From Protonemura montana (lineage: Eukaryota > Arthropoda > Insecta > Plecoptera > Nemouridae): a stretch of 64,000 bases of DNA. The DNA is taken from the NCBI GenBank assembly GCA_947568835.1, contig OX387604.1, positions 9,951,860 through 10,015,859 of the forward strand, in the 5' to 3' direction. Positions 1 to 10,459 of the stretch are shown here, piece after piece. Numbering within the stretch: position 1 is the stretch's first letter; each line of letters begins with the position of its first letter. Under the pieces are notes generated by a model. The model was not told the origin of the DNA. It searched no databases and worked only from the letters and a program-made list of their open reading frames with translations. A program made the position numbers and the translations under genes.

Positions 1-50
1 TTGTCAAAACAGTGCATCGTTAAACACCACACATCAATCAATCAATCGAC
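1..50 (+). mobile_element. 3' tail of a 5S-derived SINE
   Basis: The first 50 bases match the shared 3' end of the SINE copies elsewhere in the window: the GTCAAAACAGTGC..CGTTAAACACC block followed by an (ATCA)n tail. The same end occurs at about 5783-5829, 49437-49464 and, inverted, 4527-4553. The body lies outside the window. Confidence 0.7.
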
Positions 51-2309
51 CGAAATACATTGGTAAATGTCATTTTCCTATAAAATAAATGTGGTTTTTT
101 CGGGCTTCATTGATAAAACTAACATTGCTTTGGCACATATAGGTAATGCGCAGTTCTTAAAATGTTAAGGTTTGTAAGCAAATTCACCCCCTCGCCGTTG
201 ATATTCCTTGGCTTTCACTTTTGTATTTCACCCGTAGCCGACGGGACCTGCCCTGATATTCGCTCTAACCAAGGCTGCTGTGGAATTTCCTATCCTTTTA
301 AAACTGACAAGGTCGGGGCCGATTGTACTCAAATTAGCTCGCTCGTCGCCGCGGTAAGCGACACGACGGAGCGCAACGCGTGTATCAAACGCGTGTTGAT
401 TGAGAAAGTCAATTGATTGTAAGCAACTGTTCACAAGAAGAATATATATATCAAGCCAAAACTTAAAATTAAAATGTTTTGCAAATATTATTGTCCTTCT
501 CTCCTTTCTCTCGCACAATACATTCAAGACACAAGACACAACATTCAAGACACAACAAGACATTCAGATCGGTCAGAATCGTTCGGACTCATGTGACAGA
601 TCCCCTCGTAGGCAGTAAAGGAATAGTTAGTGTCGTTGAGTACTACGATACTTTTACTTGATACACACTCAACGGTAGTAAATAGGAAAGAACTTTGGCC
701 GTTATATTTTTATATTTTAACCATTTTAACCATTTTAAATAATGGTAACTAGGCAAAACAGGAATAGGTATTATAACTACGTTCCAGTCCAGCCTGGCTC
801 ATAAGAGACTAAATTATCGTTGGTTCTTATGGAGGAACAATGTTGAGACATTTTTCTCTTCTAACCCCTGGCGCCCAATGCTCACCGATACATACACTGC
901 ACTGGATAAAATATTAGGTAACTTCCTATCTAATGGTATTTCTCACGGGCAAGATATTTGAGAATAGGTATCTTCCTGATGTAAACGAGCACACCTCATG
1001 ATTGAAATATCTTCGCATTTGATATGTACTCATTGTTTGTACTAAAATCCTGTTTAAAAACGTTTCTATTCGGTTATCATTTTGCAAGAACCGACACAAA
1101 AAATGAAAGAAATCGGCCAAGGCTTATATTAAACGTACCTTCTGTCGAAAACTTCTGGCGAAACCCTTCGCGAAAGTAAATCAAACTACAAAATAAATAA
1201 AAATAACGTTGCAAGATGATATTTGGTGAGTTCTACCACATTCAACGGATTAACCAGTAACTTATACCGTGACAAAATATTGTAAAAATGAAACCAAATA
1301 TGTAAAAATTATTTAACAATTACTTTGATTAACTGGGACTCTAAATATCAGCGTAAAACCATTCAGTGTGTAGAGCCACATTAGCACATGTACAGCCTGT
1401 AGTGAGGTAGCGAGTCGAGTGTACAGTGTTCAGTAGTTTACGCGTATACGAGTGACCGTGGGAAAGAATTATTCCCCATCTTGGCTTCTATGCCCGAGTA
1501 AGTTAAATTGTTTATATCGTTTTTTTTTTGTTTTTTTTAGTTTAAACACAAGGTAAATTACCCTTCTTCACCTGTATCTCCTTCACCTGTATCTCCTTTA
1601 CTAGACCACTGATGGTGGCAAGACTTGTGGACCTAAGAAATTATTCATGCAATTCAGAGGAACGAAAAGAAAATAGCTATGTAATTTTCATCTCTCCTTC
1701 CATTTGTATATTTCAATTTTAACAAGTCAGAATTTTTATAATACTATTATAGAGTAAAACTTTGCATCGGAAATAACATACTGGTTTGTATCTAAACGTT
1801 CACGTCTCTTTGTCATCAGTCATCAGTGACATTGGTCGACAGAATTTTCTTCCGTCTGGGCTAGAAGATGTCGTTACACATTCGCGAGGTCCACGGGGCT
1901 GACTAGTCCATTGATGTCGTCCAAGGGATTGTGGGAACCCATGGGAGATGAACGCGTTTCCAGAATATCGTCGTAAAATTTTGTCATAAATTCCATAATC
2001 CGCAAAAATGTGCCTTTACGAAGCTTGGGAAATCCTTTACCTGAAAAGAAAAGAAAAGTTACTTCTCAATACAAATTCTTCTATGCATTTTATTATTAGG
2101 AACACTACTTCTCTCTCAAAACTGTGTTCTTATTCGGGGAATCGAACCGCAGTCTTGAGGTTCTACTCATTGGAGATGGGTCAGACTCGACAAATGTACT
2201 TATCTCCATTCAATTACGAGATCTGGAGGTCTATATTTGGAACACATTTTTGAGAGGGTGGTAGTTTTCATTCTGCCAAAAAATTTCCTGCCATTTTTGC
2301 CAAATACAG
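51..2309. other. Non-coding stretch, nothing recognised
   Basis: AT-rich sequence with only short, unconvincing reading frames (for example 162-416 and 926-1120). It includes a poly-T run at about 1521-1538. No domain, splice pattern or RNA gene was recognised. Confidence 0.5.
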
Positions 2310-2865
2310 GCATTTGTAATTAAAATAATACTTAAACAGAAAAGAGCGTTAAGAATTATGGGAAAAATCAGAAAAAGGGGAACATGTAGGGGAGCATTTA
2401 AAATTTTTTATATTCTGACTTTACCGAGTGTTTTTATTCTAGATGTAATTTCATTTGTAAATGACAATCCCATGTTGTTCAAAAAAAATGAAGAGGTTCA
2501 TGAACAAAACACAAGACGGAAAGGGGAGCTGAGAAATAATAAATGTAAATTACAATTAAGTAGAAGAAATGTAATGCACTTAGGTGCCTTATTTTACAAT
2601 GCAATGCCTTTGCGGCTTAGGAATTTAAATAAAAGCAGGGACATCTTTAAAAAAGAAGTAAAACACTATTTAATTATGCATTGCTTTTACACTATCGACG
2701 AATTTTTAAAGACAAAAGATTGTAAGTGCAAGGAATGCACATGAGTATTAGTTTTAAGATCTTGACAATTTTTAAAGCTTGTAACACATTTTTTAATGAT
2801 TTACGCAAGGGCATGTGCAGAAATATGTACAATGAAATGTATTGTAATAAATAAATAAAATAATT
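2310..2865 (+). mobile_element. LINE (non-LTR retrotransposon) 3' end, decayed
   Basis: An open frame ending at 2744 carries the usual C-terminal tail of LINE ORF2 proteins: QKRALRIM, then a cysteine, ILTLPSVFILD, an N-T-R-x-K block, ALFYNAMPLRLRNL and a final FYTIDEFL. Reverse transcriptase and endonuclease parts are absent, as expected of a 5'-truncated copy. After the stop, about 100 bases of 3' UTR end in an (AAAT)n-like tail at about 2846-2862. The same tail type ends the LINE relic at 29.2-30.6 kb, so both may belong to one family. The clade (Jockey, CR1 or other) cannot be fixed from this fragment. Confidence 0.75.
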
Positions 2866-3683
2866 TGGTCTGGCTTATATTTCTTCTAGATTAGTGATGC
2901 GCTGGAATAACCTGCAGGGGAGGGCGAGAGAGCAGACAGTGTGCTCATATATATCCTGTGCGTCTGCTGCTAGATACTGGTGGTGATTAAGAGGGTTGTA
3001 GTGGCTTCATAATTTTTCCTGTGGGATGCACTGGTTACTCAATTACAAAATTCTCTTCGAGTGAACATTTTTCGGAAAATTCTCAGAAATTTTCCAACAT
3101 TGGAGACAACTAATAAGAGAGGCTTACATACTATCTTTACTGAAAACACATTGTCTGTCAAGACAAACTGTCTTGACAAGGAGAACTGTGGTTTGTCTAA
3201 ACGTGAAAATTGAAAAACAACTACAGAGTGCGCGGCACTGAAGCGCAAGCCTCCCCTAATTTTTAATTAAAAAGAGTATGTGTGAGATTTTCACGAAAGA
3301 AAGAAAGTTAAAAAATATGGTGAGAGGAAAAGTTGTATAGCATGACTATTTAGATCTCTATAAATATTATTTTTTTGTTTAATTATTTATGTTTTTTCTA
3401 ATTCAACAAGTTAACTGCATTTTCGGCTACACCCCACGTGAGAAATGACGAAACAGCAAAAAAAAGTTCTGTAACAAAAACGAGACCGGCTGTGTATTAA
3501 AAACTAACTCTTTGAAATCCCTGAATTGTCACTCGTGAGTCACTCAAACTCCAGCTTACTGAAATCGCCCTGCTGTTACGAATAGATGTCGAATTGAATA
3601 ATCTTTAAGAAAAAAAAACAGAGAACACCAATCTTGTGTGTCGTCTTATTTTTCAGTAATGAAGGTTTTCGACTTTCGTCTGA
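2866..3683. other. Probable PTPDC1 3' UTR and downstream region
   Basis: No gene recognised. The part next to 3684 is presumably the 3' untranslated region of the minus-strand phosphatase gene. A short inverted repeat (GTCAAGACA / TGTCTTGAC) lies at about 3158-3178. Confidence 0.4.
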
Positions 3684-6600
3684 TCAATTACCTGACGGGT
3701 GTACTGAGTCTTGGACGGTGACCGCTTGGTGTGTCAGAGATGCAACTAGTCTCTTGATTAGGTCCATTCTCGTCTCCCTGTTAATAGGGTCTAATCTCGA
3801 TATGAACCGCAGTAGATATTCGATTGTGTATTGACTCCCTAAATCCAGTTTTTTCAAACATTTCTCGGGAAAATTCGCAAGGAGGACGATGTGACAGAGA
3901 TCTTCCCTGCTAATAACTGGCACTCGGAGGTGTTCCAACCATTCGTACATCAGACAGGTGAGAACCATCAAGTTCTTCTCTAGTTGTAGTTTGATCCAAG
4001 CCGATTGTCTGCTGTTTAGTTCGATTCGATATTGCCTGATGCGAAGCTGGATGGCATCAGATAGTTCTGAATGCTCGGACAACATGGCCTCCACCAATTC
4101 GTTTATGTGGTATGGCTGAAACATAATAAATCAACTCAGTGGTCGGTTATAATCGAGACAATTATAGGTATGGCTATCATTTTTCTTTGCTAACATTAGC
4201 GACCCCAGCTAAATTTATGACCTAGTTATGACGAAATTAATGACTTTACAGTAACTCACAAATGTCAAGTGACACAAAAACTCATATGAAAGGAAAAAAA
4301 CCCCGAAAGACATAATTTTTGTTTCAAATTCCGAAACTTACAGTAAAAGAATCGGCTAACGCGTTGGCTTTCAATTCTTGGTAGCATAAGTTTTGGTGTA
4401 ACTCTTGGTCGCAGATCCCATCTCCAAGCATTGAATCAAGACACCTATCGTCGAGCTCTGAAAAGAGAAGATCCCCGACTGTGATTGCTGTGCCACCGAT
4501 CGAGAGAGAAATTTATTTATTTGTGGTGTTTAACGACGCACTGTTTTGACATCTGGCCATGCCGCACTGGTCTAATGGCGTCGGTGAATGAGTGGATGAT
4601 GATGAGGATGATAATCAACCTAACCTAGCCTAGAAGGGAGGAGGGGAAATCCGGTGCCGGCACGTAGCCTACTCCTGTCGAAGAGCACCAAAGGGACCAC
4701 CGGCTTAACGTCCCTTCCGAAGGACGGTACAACTCGAACAGCAGGATTCATCCACAAATCCATGCTGTCGAGAGGTTGATAAGCAAGGCGAATGAAGGTG
4801 CTGTACAAACTTTCATCCCTCCAACCTCTCTCCCGAACAGAACTGGTCATGTGTATGATGGTCACCCATCCAATACCTGACCCAGCGCAGTGTTCAAGAG
4901 AGAAAGGGGAAGTGGGTAGGGTTGTGAAGGATTCCCTTGGTCAGAGATTAAAGTTCTCACAAAATGCATGTCCAGCAAAAAGTGTGAACAAGTCTAAACA
5001 CTTATTTATTTTGTGGTTACAGGAAAAAAGGGTGCGTGGTCGGTCACTTTTCCCGCCGTCTCTTTACTCTGTTTTACCAAGATACGGTGGGGGTTTCTTA
5101 AAGGAGGACTCTCAGAAAAGGTGTTATTCAGCAAGTTTCTTGAAGGGGCTTAATCGAACGGTTTGGCGAGATGGAAACACCGGTTCTCATAAAATCACCG
5201 GAGGTTAGTAACACTGCGCTGGGTTAGGTATTGGATGGGTGACCATCACACATATGACCAGTTCTGTTCCCCTTGGTGCTCCTCGACAGGAGTAGGCTAC
5301 GTGCCGGCACCGGGTTACCCCTTCTCCCTTCTAGACTAGGCTACGTTAGATTCATCAGCATCTCATTTAACGACACCATTAGCCCAGAGACAAATGGCCA
5401 GATGTCATAACAGTGTATCGTTTAACCCCAATAATAAAGCAATCAACACCAGTTCTCGTGAGAGCATCAAAGTTCAGCAACGCTACGCTGCGGTCAGGTA
5501 TTGGATGGGTGACAATGCATACACATGACCAGTTCTGTTTGGGAAAGAGGATGGAGGAGTGAAAGTTAGTTTAGAAACTTCATTCGCCTAGTATTTCATT
5601 AACCTTTCGGCAGCATGTCTTTGTGGAGGAATCCTGTCGTTCGAATTGTACCGACAATCGGATTGGTGCTCTTCGCGCGGTGAAGGCTACGTGCCGACGC
5701 CGGGTTTCTCCTCCTAGATTCATCATCGCCCTTATCACCATCCATTATTTTAGCGTTTTCGACCAGAGTTACGGGACCCGTTGTCAAAACAGTGCGTCGT
5801 TAAACTCAACAAACGAACCAATCAATTAATGGTCTGCTCACCGGACATTCCCGAAGCGCATGAAGGCATGTCAGGTGACGAGCAGGAAATTATGTTTGCA
5901 ATCGCCACATCGTCGTCATCATCGTCCTCTTCGTCGTCCTCGATCAGCTGAGTAGGCAGCTTGTCGAATGGTGATGTCTGACTCCGCGTCGATACAGCTG
6001 ATACAACTGAAACTGGTATCATGCAGAAGAACTGTCACCGAACATTTAGAGGGGTCGGAATATGAGGTGATCAGCGAACTAAAAAGAAAACAATTCGTTT
6101 CTTGGTGGAAGTTCTTACGTCTGCTTCTAAGGAATACATTGCCTAGGTCACTGTATCCTATGCCATAACCCAAGGTTTTCAGTGATAGGCAATCAACATC
6201 CTCTGAAGTTAAGAAATTAAAATAAATTTTTGCACAAATTTAGCAAGCTAATTTTCTCGCAACAAACTGTGTACGTGTAGGCAGTAATGAGTTCCTTATG
6301 AAAGCTAGCAACGCTAGAACTTTTTATTTTTTTATTTGTAAATTCCAATTTGGGTTCCAAATGTTATTTGACTCGTACTCAAGACGACTCACTATTTGTA
6401 ATATATTAAAATAAAATCAGCTGATAGGTGTTGTACTTGAAGTTTTACTAATTATTATTTTATAATAAGTATACTTCATTTAATAATACTTAATCAGCTT
6501 CTGAAAACAGAGTCTCACTGACCTGTGCTTGAGTAAGAAGACCCAATCGCAGAATCACTCGAACCCGAATTCGAATGCAAAAATCTAGAGCGATTGGCCT

Positions 6601-9600
6601 GAGAGTTAATTCGTGTTATTATAAAGCATCTAGTAAAAGGCACACTTGTGATATCAAAGCAAACATGAGGCGATGTGTTTGATCTTTGACAGTCTGCTAA
6701 CTGAAGAAGACGTTCGCAAACGACATGCAATATCTGTAACAAAGAAAATTCGAGGCTGGAAAATGGATTGAAGTTGTAAAAAATTGGTATTTGAAAGAAA
6801 AATAATGTTTACCTTCGGTATGTAACGCAATGCCCTTGCTTCATACCCGTGTAGCATTATTTTCTGGCGATTCAAGTACTGAGTCAGACTGAATTCACTC
6901 ACTTTCTTGTCTTTGGTGAACTCCCTAAGGATTGAAGAGACCATGATTATTATTGTCCGCATCAATATATGTTTTAATTGTGACTTATGTTTAGTGATAA
7001 AATCACTCAAAACTTGATGCATTCGTATTCCCATACAATCTCTGTAAGGCATGATCACAACACGCCCCAATTTTTTGGAATCAAGCTGTCAAAATCTCAT
7101 AACACACATCCATCTCTCATCTCTTTACACCAAGCCGGGGAAAATATTCATCACTCTTCCCTGCACCATCATGAACAGTTTGGCGTGTTGGATATACGAA
7201 ATACAGGTTCTCGTAAGATCACCAAAGTTAAGAAACACTGTGCCTGATCTGGTATCAGATCGGTGACCACCATAGATAGGTTACCAAGGCAAGATTAACT
7301 GTCTTGCCAATTGCATAATAATCTCTCGACATGGCATGGGTGAGTGAAAACATCATGTTGTTCGAGTTGTGCCGTCTATCTGGAGGGACGTTAAGCTGGT
7401 GGTCACCTTGGTGCTCTTCGACGAGAGTAGGCTACATGCTAGCACCGGAATACCCCTATTTTCTTTTAGGCTAGGTTAAATTTAAAACCTCAATCGCCGA
7501 CGCCACTAGATCACAGAGCTACAGAGCTATAAATCAATCAATCAACCAAGCACATAAGCCCATCTCCCAGCTATATCAAATCAATCAATCAATCATAGAA
7601 ACTCATCTCTATCAATCAAGACGTACTTGTTGCAATAAACAATGCTGTGTGGTGTTATGAATTGCTCAAAATCTTGCACGCACGAAATCTGGCCTCGGGT
7701 TTGCACTGCATTTGGTCGCTTCATACGCACAAACCGTATTGCGTCGTTGGCTTTCACGCGCAAGCTGTACGCAAGGTAACACGCAATAAGCACCCCAGTA
7801 CGCCCCAACCCTAGAAAAAATACGAGGTTACGTTGAATTAAAAAAGCAAAATAAAAACACCAGGAAATCTCTGAGTGTGTTATCAAAGTGACAATCGATC
7901 TTTGCAATAAGAATATGACACGATCACACATAGCATACAGATAAATTTAAAATTAAATGCTTCCTCTTTTGCATATCGTGTCCGAAAATGCGTCGTAATG
8001 GCAGTTTTTTAAATAATATCTTTGAATAAGATCTTAATAATGCAGGACGTCCGAGAGTGGTAGAGAATAGACAGACTCGCGTGACTTGTAGATAATATTA
8101 ACAGCGAACAGGGCCGCAGCTACCCCCTCTAGAAGCTCGCAGGCTATTCGTGCATGGTATTGCCTGTGGTATTGCTATTTAAGTTTCATATCGGTGATAT
8201 TCTGATGAAGCAATCGATTGTAACGAGTTGTTGTATTGTGTAGTTACCAGCGTGACAATGCACTGCTACTTTTCCTTCGTTCATCGCAAAAGCCATCACT
8301 TTGATTATGTCCAAAAGACTGGACATCCCGGTTGCTTCTCCATAGTCTTGCCATCCGAAGTTGAAAAAAAAAACTGGAAATAAAAAAAATAAAATTGTAT
8401 GAGCATTAGGCTATGTCGTGATAACTTAATGATCAAATATACTCCGTTTTATTAAATAAAAAACATAATAAAGATTTAAGTTAATAATTTTAAAAAGTTA
8501 GCAGGTTATGTTAAAAATGCATATTGTAATATATTATATCAACTCTTTGACAATCCTGACCATCACAATCGTCATCATCATTTCTACCCATGTCTGCATA
8601 ATTAATAAAGCCCGTATTTTTTATGGTGATCCAGCTGTTTGAGTTTTCAATGAGTTGTTTTCCCCCGAATATGGGAGGGGCGCAACCCCCTAAGGCAATT
8701 GGTCGTCGTAACTATAGGTAGTTGAAGACGCAGTGCGCCAGGACAGCCGAGGTTTAACCTCGTTTTTCGCGAGCAATAGAGAATGCCGGTGTTTTACTGT
8801 GGGATCAATATAATCGTGAGTTTCATGTACCCCAAACTATTTTACTCTACTGGCAAATTTCAACAAACTATTCAAATCTTTGTCTATGATTTTTGACCCC
8901 CTATTCACTTGATTACGAATCGAAAACAACAATTCCTTTGAAAATGTACTGGGGTTAGATTAGATCGTGAGTTATTAACAGGAGGGGTTTCTTTCCCTTC
9001 CCGCTTAGTTGTGACTATACTTCATAAATATTCAAGCATGAGTGAAAGTGCCGATACAGCTCGTCGCTAACAATACCAAACCAGCTGGGGAACTCAGCTG
9101 GTCGGTGACCACTATGATTCGACCGACATTAGCGTTGACACCAGCAGAAAAGCGGTAGTACTCCCCTATCCACCCCCACCACCCTATATTTGGAAATAAA
9201 CAAGTATAAATACATCTGTGATGGATTATTTTATCATTTATTCAACATCTTTGCTGTATGGAATCTCGACTTCTGCAATTGACTGTCAATTATTTGGACA
9301 GCTAATTCGCTATCTGAGAGAAGATGAAGGAAAGTAAAACCTCGAATTAGAAAATCAAAAATATTTCTTTCCAATTAATATTCTTGATGGTGTTCACGAC
9401 TGCCACAAACAAGGGAATTACATTTTATGAAAAGCGTTTAAGTTTCTACAAATTCACAAATATACAATTGAATTTTTTAACGCAATTTATGTTGAAATGT
9501 CGAAGTTTTGTTTATCTAGGTGTCAATGACATATGCCAGCTCCTCCTAAGACACTGGTAGGTCGGTCTAACGAAGTATTGACCCCTCCCCCCCACCCCTA

Positions 9601-10442
9601 CCACACAAATGAACAAAATATATGTGTATTTCGACATAAATCACCAACTTTTTTACATTTAAATGTATTATTCAAACGATTAGTCTTGCAAATTCAACGA
9701 AGAACTAACTTACTGTCTTCTTTCATAAAGGCATCGGGGTCGTAGGTAAATCCACTTGATTCCAATGGGTAGCCACAACTTGCATGCTCCCCAGGTATCT
9801 GCAGGTTTATAATCGTCTTGATACCCAAGCTGTAAAACACATATTATTGAAAAATATTAGTTACACAACAACTCGGTCGCCTTACAGAAACTGATATATA
9901 GAATTATAACTAGCTGGTAACGTTCACATATAAATTCACCTTTTAAACTGCTCTGTCAAATTTTTTTTCTTAATAAGCTCGGTGCTTGGACGGGCCATCG
10001 CTAATATGGAATCCGTTACCCTGCAAACAATGACAAATTTAATATTCCGGATTATACGGGGCCCCATGCAGGCGTTATTATAATATATCTGTTTTTATCA
10101 GAATGCATAAACCTAACGGCAAATATCCTCTTGTTTAAAACCCAGTTGAAAACGTATAGAATGCGTAGAAGACGATAGGTCACGTGCTGCTTGAGTACTT
10201 GAATAATACACTTGCCAGTGCGAAAAGAGACCGTTGATAGCCATGTGGGCACTGTCCCAATTATGTATGTTCTCATATTTGCACCTGCGACCGCCACAAA
10301 AGATAGAGCACTGAATGCCATTAGGAGTGACTTTTCTGAGATTTTCAGACAACTTATTAAAATTTGGCGGTACATTTAAGGAAAGTTCTTGCTTCTTTGA
10401 CGAAGACGCGTGGGGTCCTGAACCTCGACTGCTGCTAGACAT
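3684..10442 (-). CDS. PTPDC1: Protein tyrosine phosphatase domain-containing protein 1 (PTPDC1)
   Basis: Dual-specificity cysteine phosphatase of the PTPDC1 family, linked in vertebrates to cilium length control. Coding exons on the minus strand: 10442-10216, 10020-9940, 9829-9714, 8373-8248, 7810-7627, 6924-6813, 6733-6523, 6006-5842, 4457-4342 and 4115-3684; all phases agree and give 589 aa. Family landmarks are in order: VTPNGIQCSIFCGGRRC, IINLQIPGEHASCG, FNFGWQDYG and the signature HCHAGLGRTG, with catalytic Cys near residue 181 and Arg near 187. Then come KRPNAVQTRGQ and QKIMLHGYEAR. The C-terminal exon matches the helical tail (NSRQSAW..LMYEWLEHL). The first intron has a GC donor at 10215-10214. 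Exon 1 begins at an acceptor at 10459, so further 5' UTR exons are expected upstream. An acidic poly-Asp run lies in exon 8. Several introns are packed with SINEs. The protein is shorter than human PTPDC1 in the low-complexity middle. Family assignment is very secure; the last codons are less so. Confidence 0.95.
4512..4896 (-). mobile_element. 5S rRNA-derived SINE, 5'-truncated copy with target duplication
   Basis: Read on the minus strand, it starts inside the 5S-like head (AACACTGCGCTGGGTCAGG, then GGATGGGTGACC, the 5S box C). It continues through the shared body and ends in the GTCAAAACAGTGC..TTAAACACC tail plus AAATAAATAAAT. It is flanked by a perfect 9-bp direct repeat AGAGAGAAA at 4503-4511 and 4897-4905, the hallmark of retrotransposition. 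It lies in PTPDC1 intron 8. Confidence 0.85.
5160..5446 (+). mobile_element. 5S rRNA-derived SINE, internally shortened copy
   Basis: The head at about 5176-5245 resembles 5S rRNA: CACCGGTTCTC, ATCACC, a GTTAG block and ATTGGATGGGTGACC. The GC-rich GGCTACGTGCCGGCACCGGG block and the common tail (about 5406-5446) follow. Relative to the copies at 4512-4896 and 5447-5829 it lacks most of the middle body. It is joined directly to the next copy in tandem. Confidence 0.8.
5447..5829 (+). mobile_element. 5S rRNA-derived SINE, near-full copy
   Basis: The head at 5447-5530 (CCAGTTCTCGTGAGA, AAGTTCAGCAACG, TTGGATGGGTGAC) is clearly 5S-like. The body runs through GGAGGAATCCTGTCGTTCG, and the tail carries GTCAAAACAGTGCGTCGTTAAAC and (AATC)n. 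It ends only about 12 bases from the PTPDC1 exon 8 boundary at 5842. Confidence 0.85.
7172..7612 (+). mobile_element. 5S rRNA-derived SINE in PTPDC1 intron 5
   Basis: The head at about 7190-7275 contains GGTTCTCGTAAGATCACC, AAAGTTAAGAAACACTG and a decayed GGTGACC, matching the internal promoter half of 5S rRNA. The body (AGGGACGTTAAGC, GGTGCTCTTCGACGAGAGTAGGCTAC) matches the other copies. Repeated ATCA tail units occur at about 7530-7615. It occupies most of the short intron 6925-7626. Confidence 0.8.
8249..8652. other. PTPDC1: PTPDC1 catalytic exon and flanking intron
   Basis: Coding exon 8373-8248 (minus) supplies the WQDYG motif and the VHCHAG half of the phosphatase signature. It begins with a run of ten T bases directly after the acceptor, encoding part of IFFF, so a one-base slip there would destroy the frame. 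The neighbouring intron (8374-9713) shows no recognisable element. Confidence 0.6.
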
Positions 10443-10459
10443 TGCGTTAGATTTTCGTC

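Noticed and set aside
162-416. 84-residue open frame near the left edge
   Set aside because: No domain, no splice context and no homologue recognised; overlapping open frames on both strands suggest chance.
5176-5245. Possible functional 5S rRNA gene
   Set aside because: Only the 3' half of 5S is recognisable, with many substitutions, and it is fused to a SINE body; it is a SINE head.
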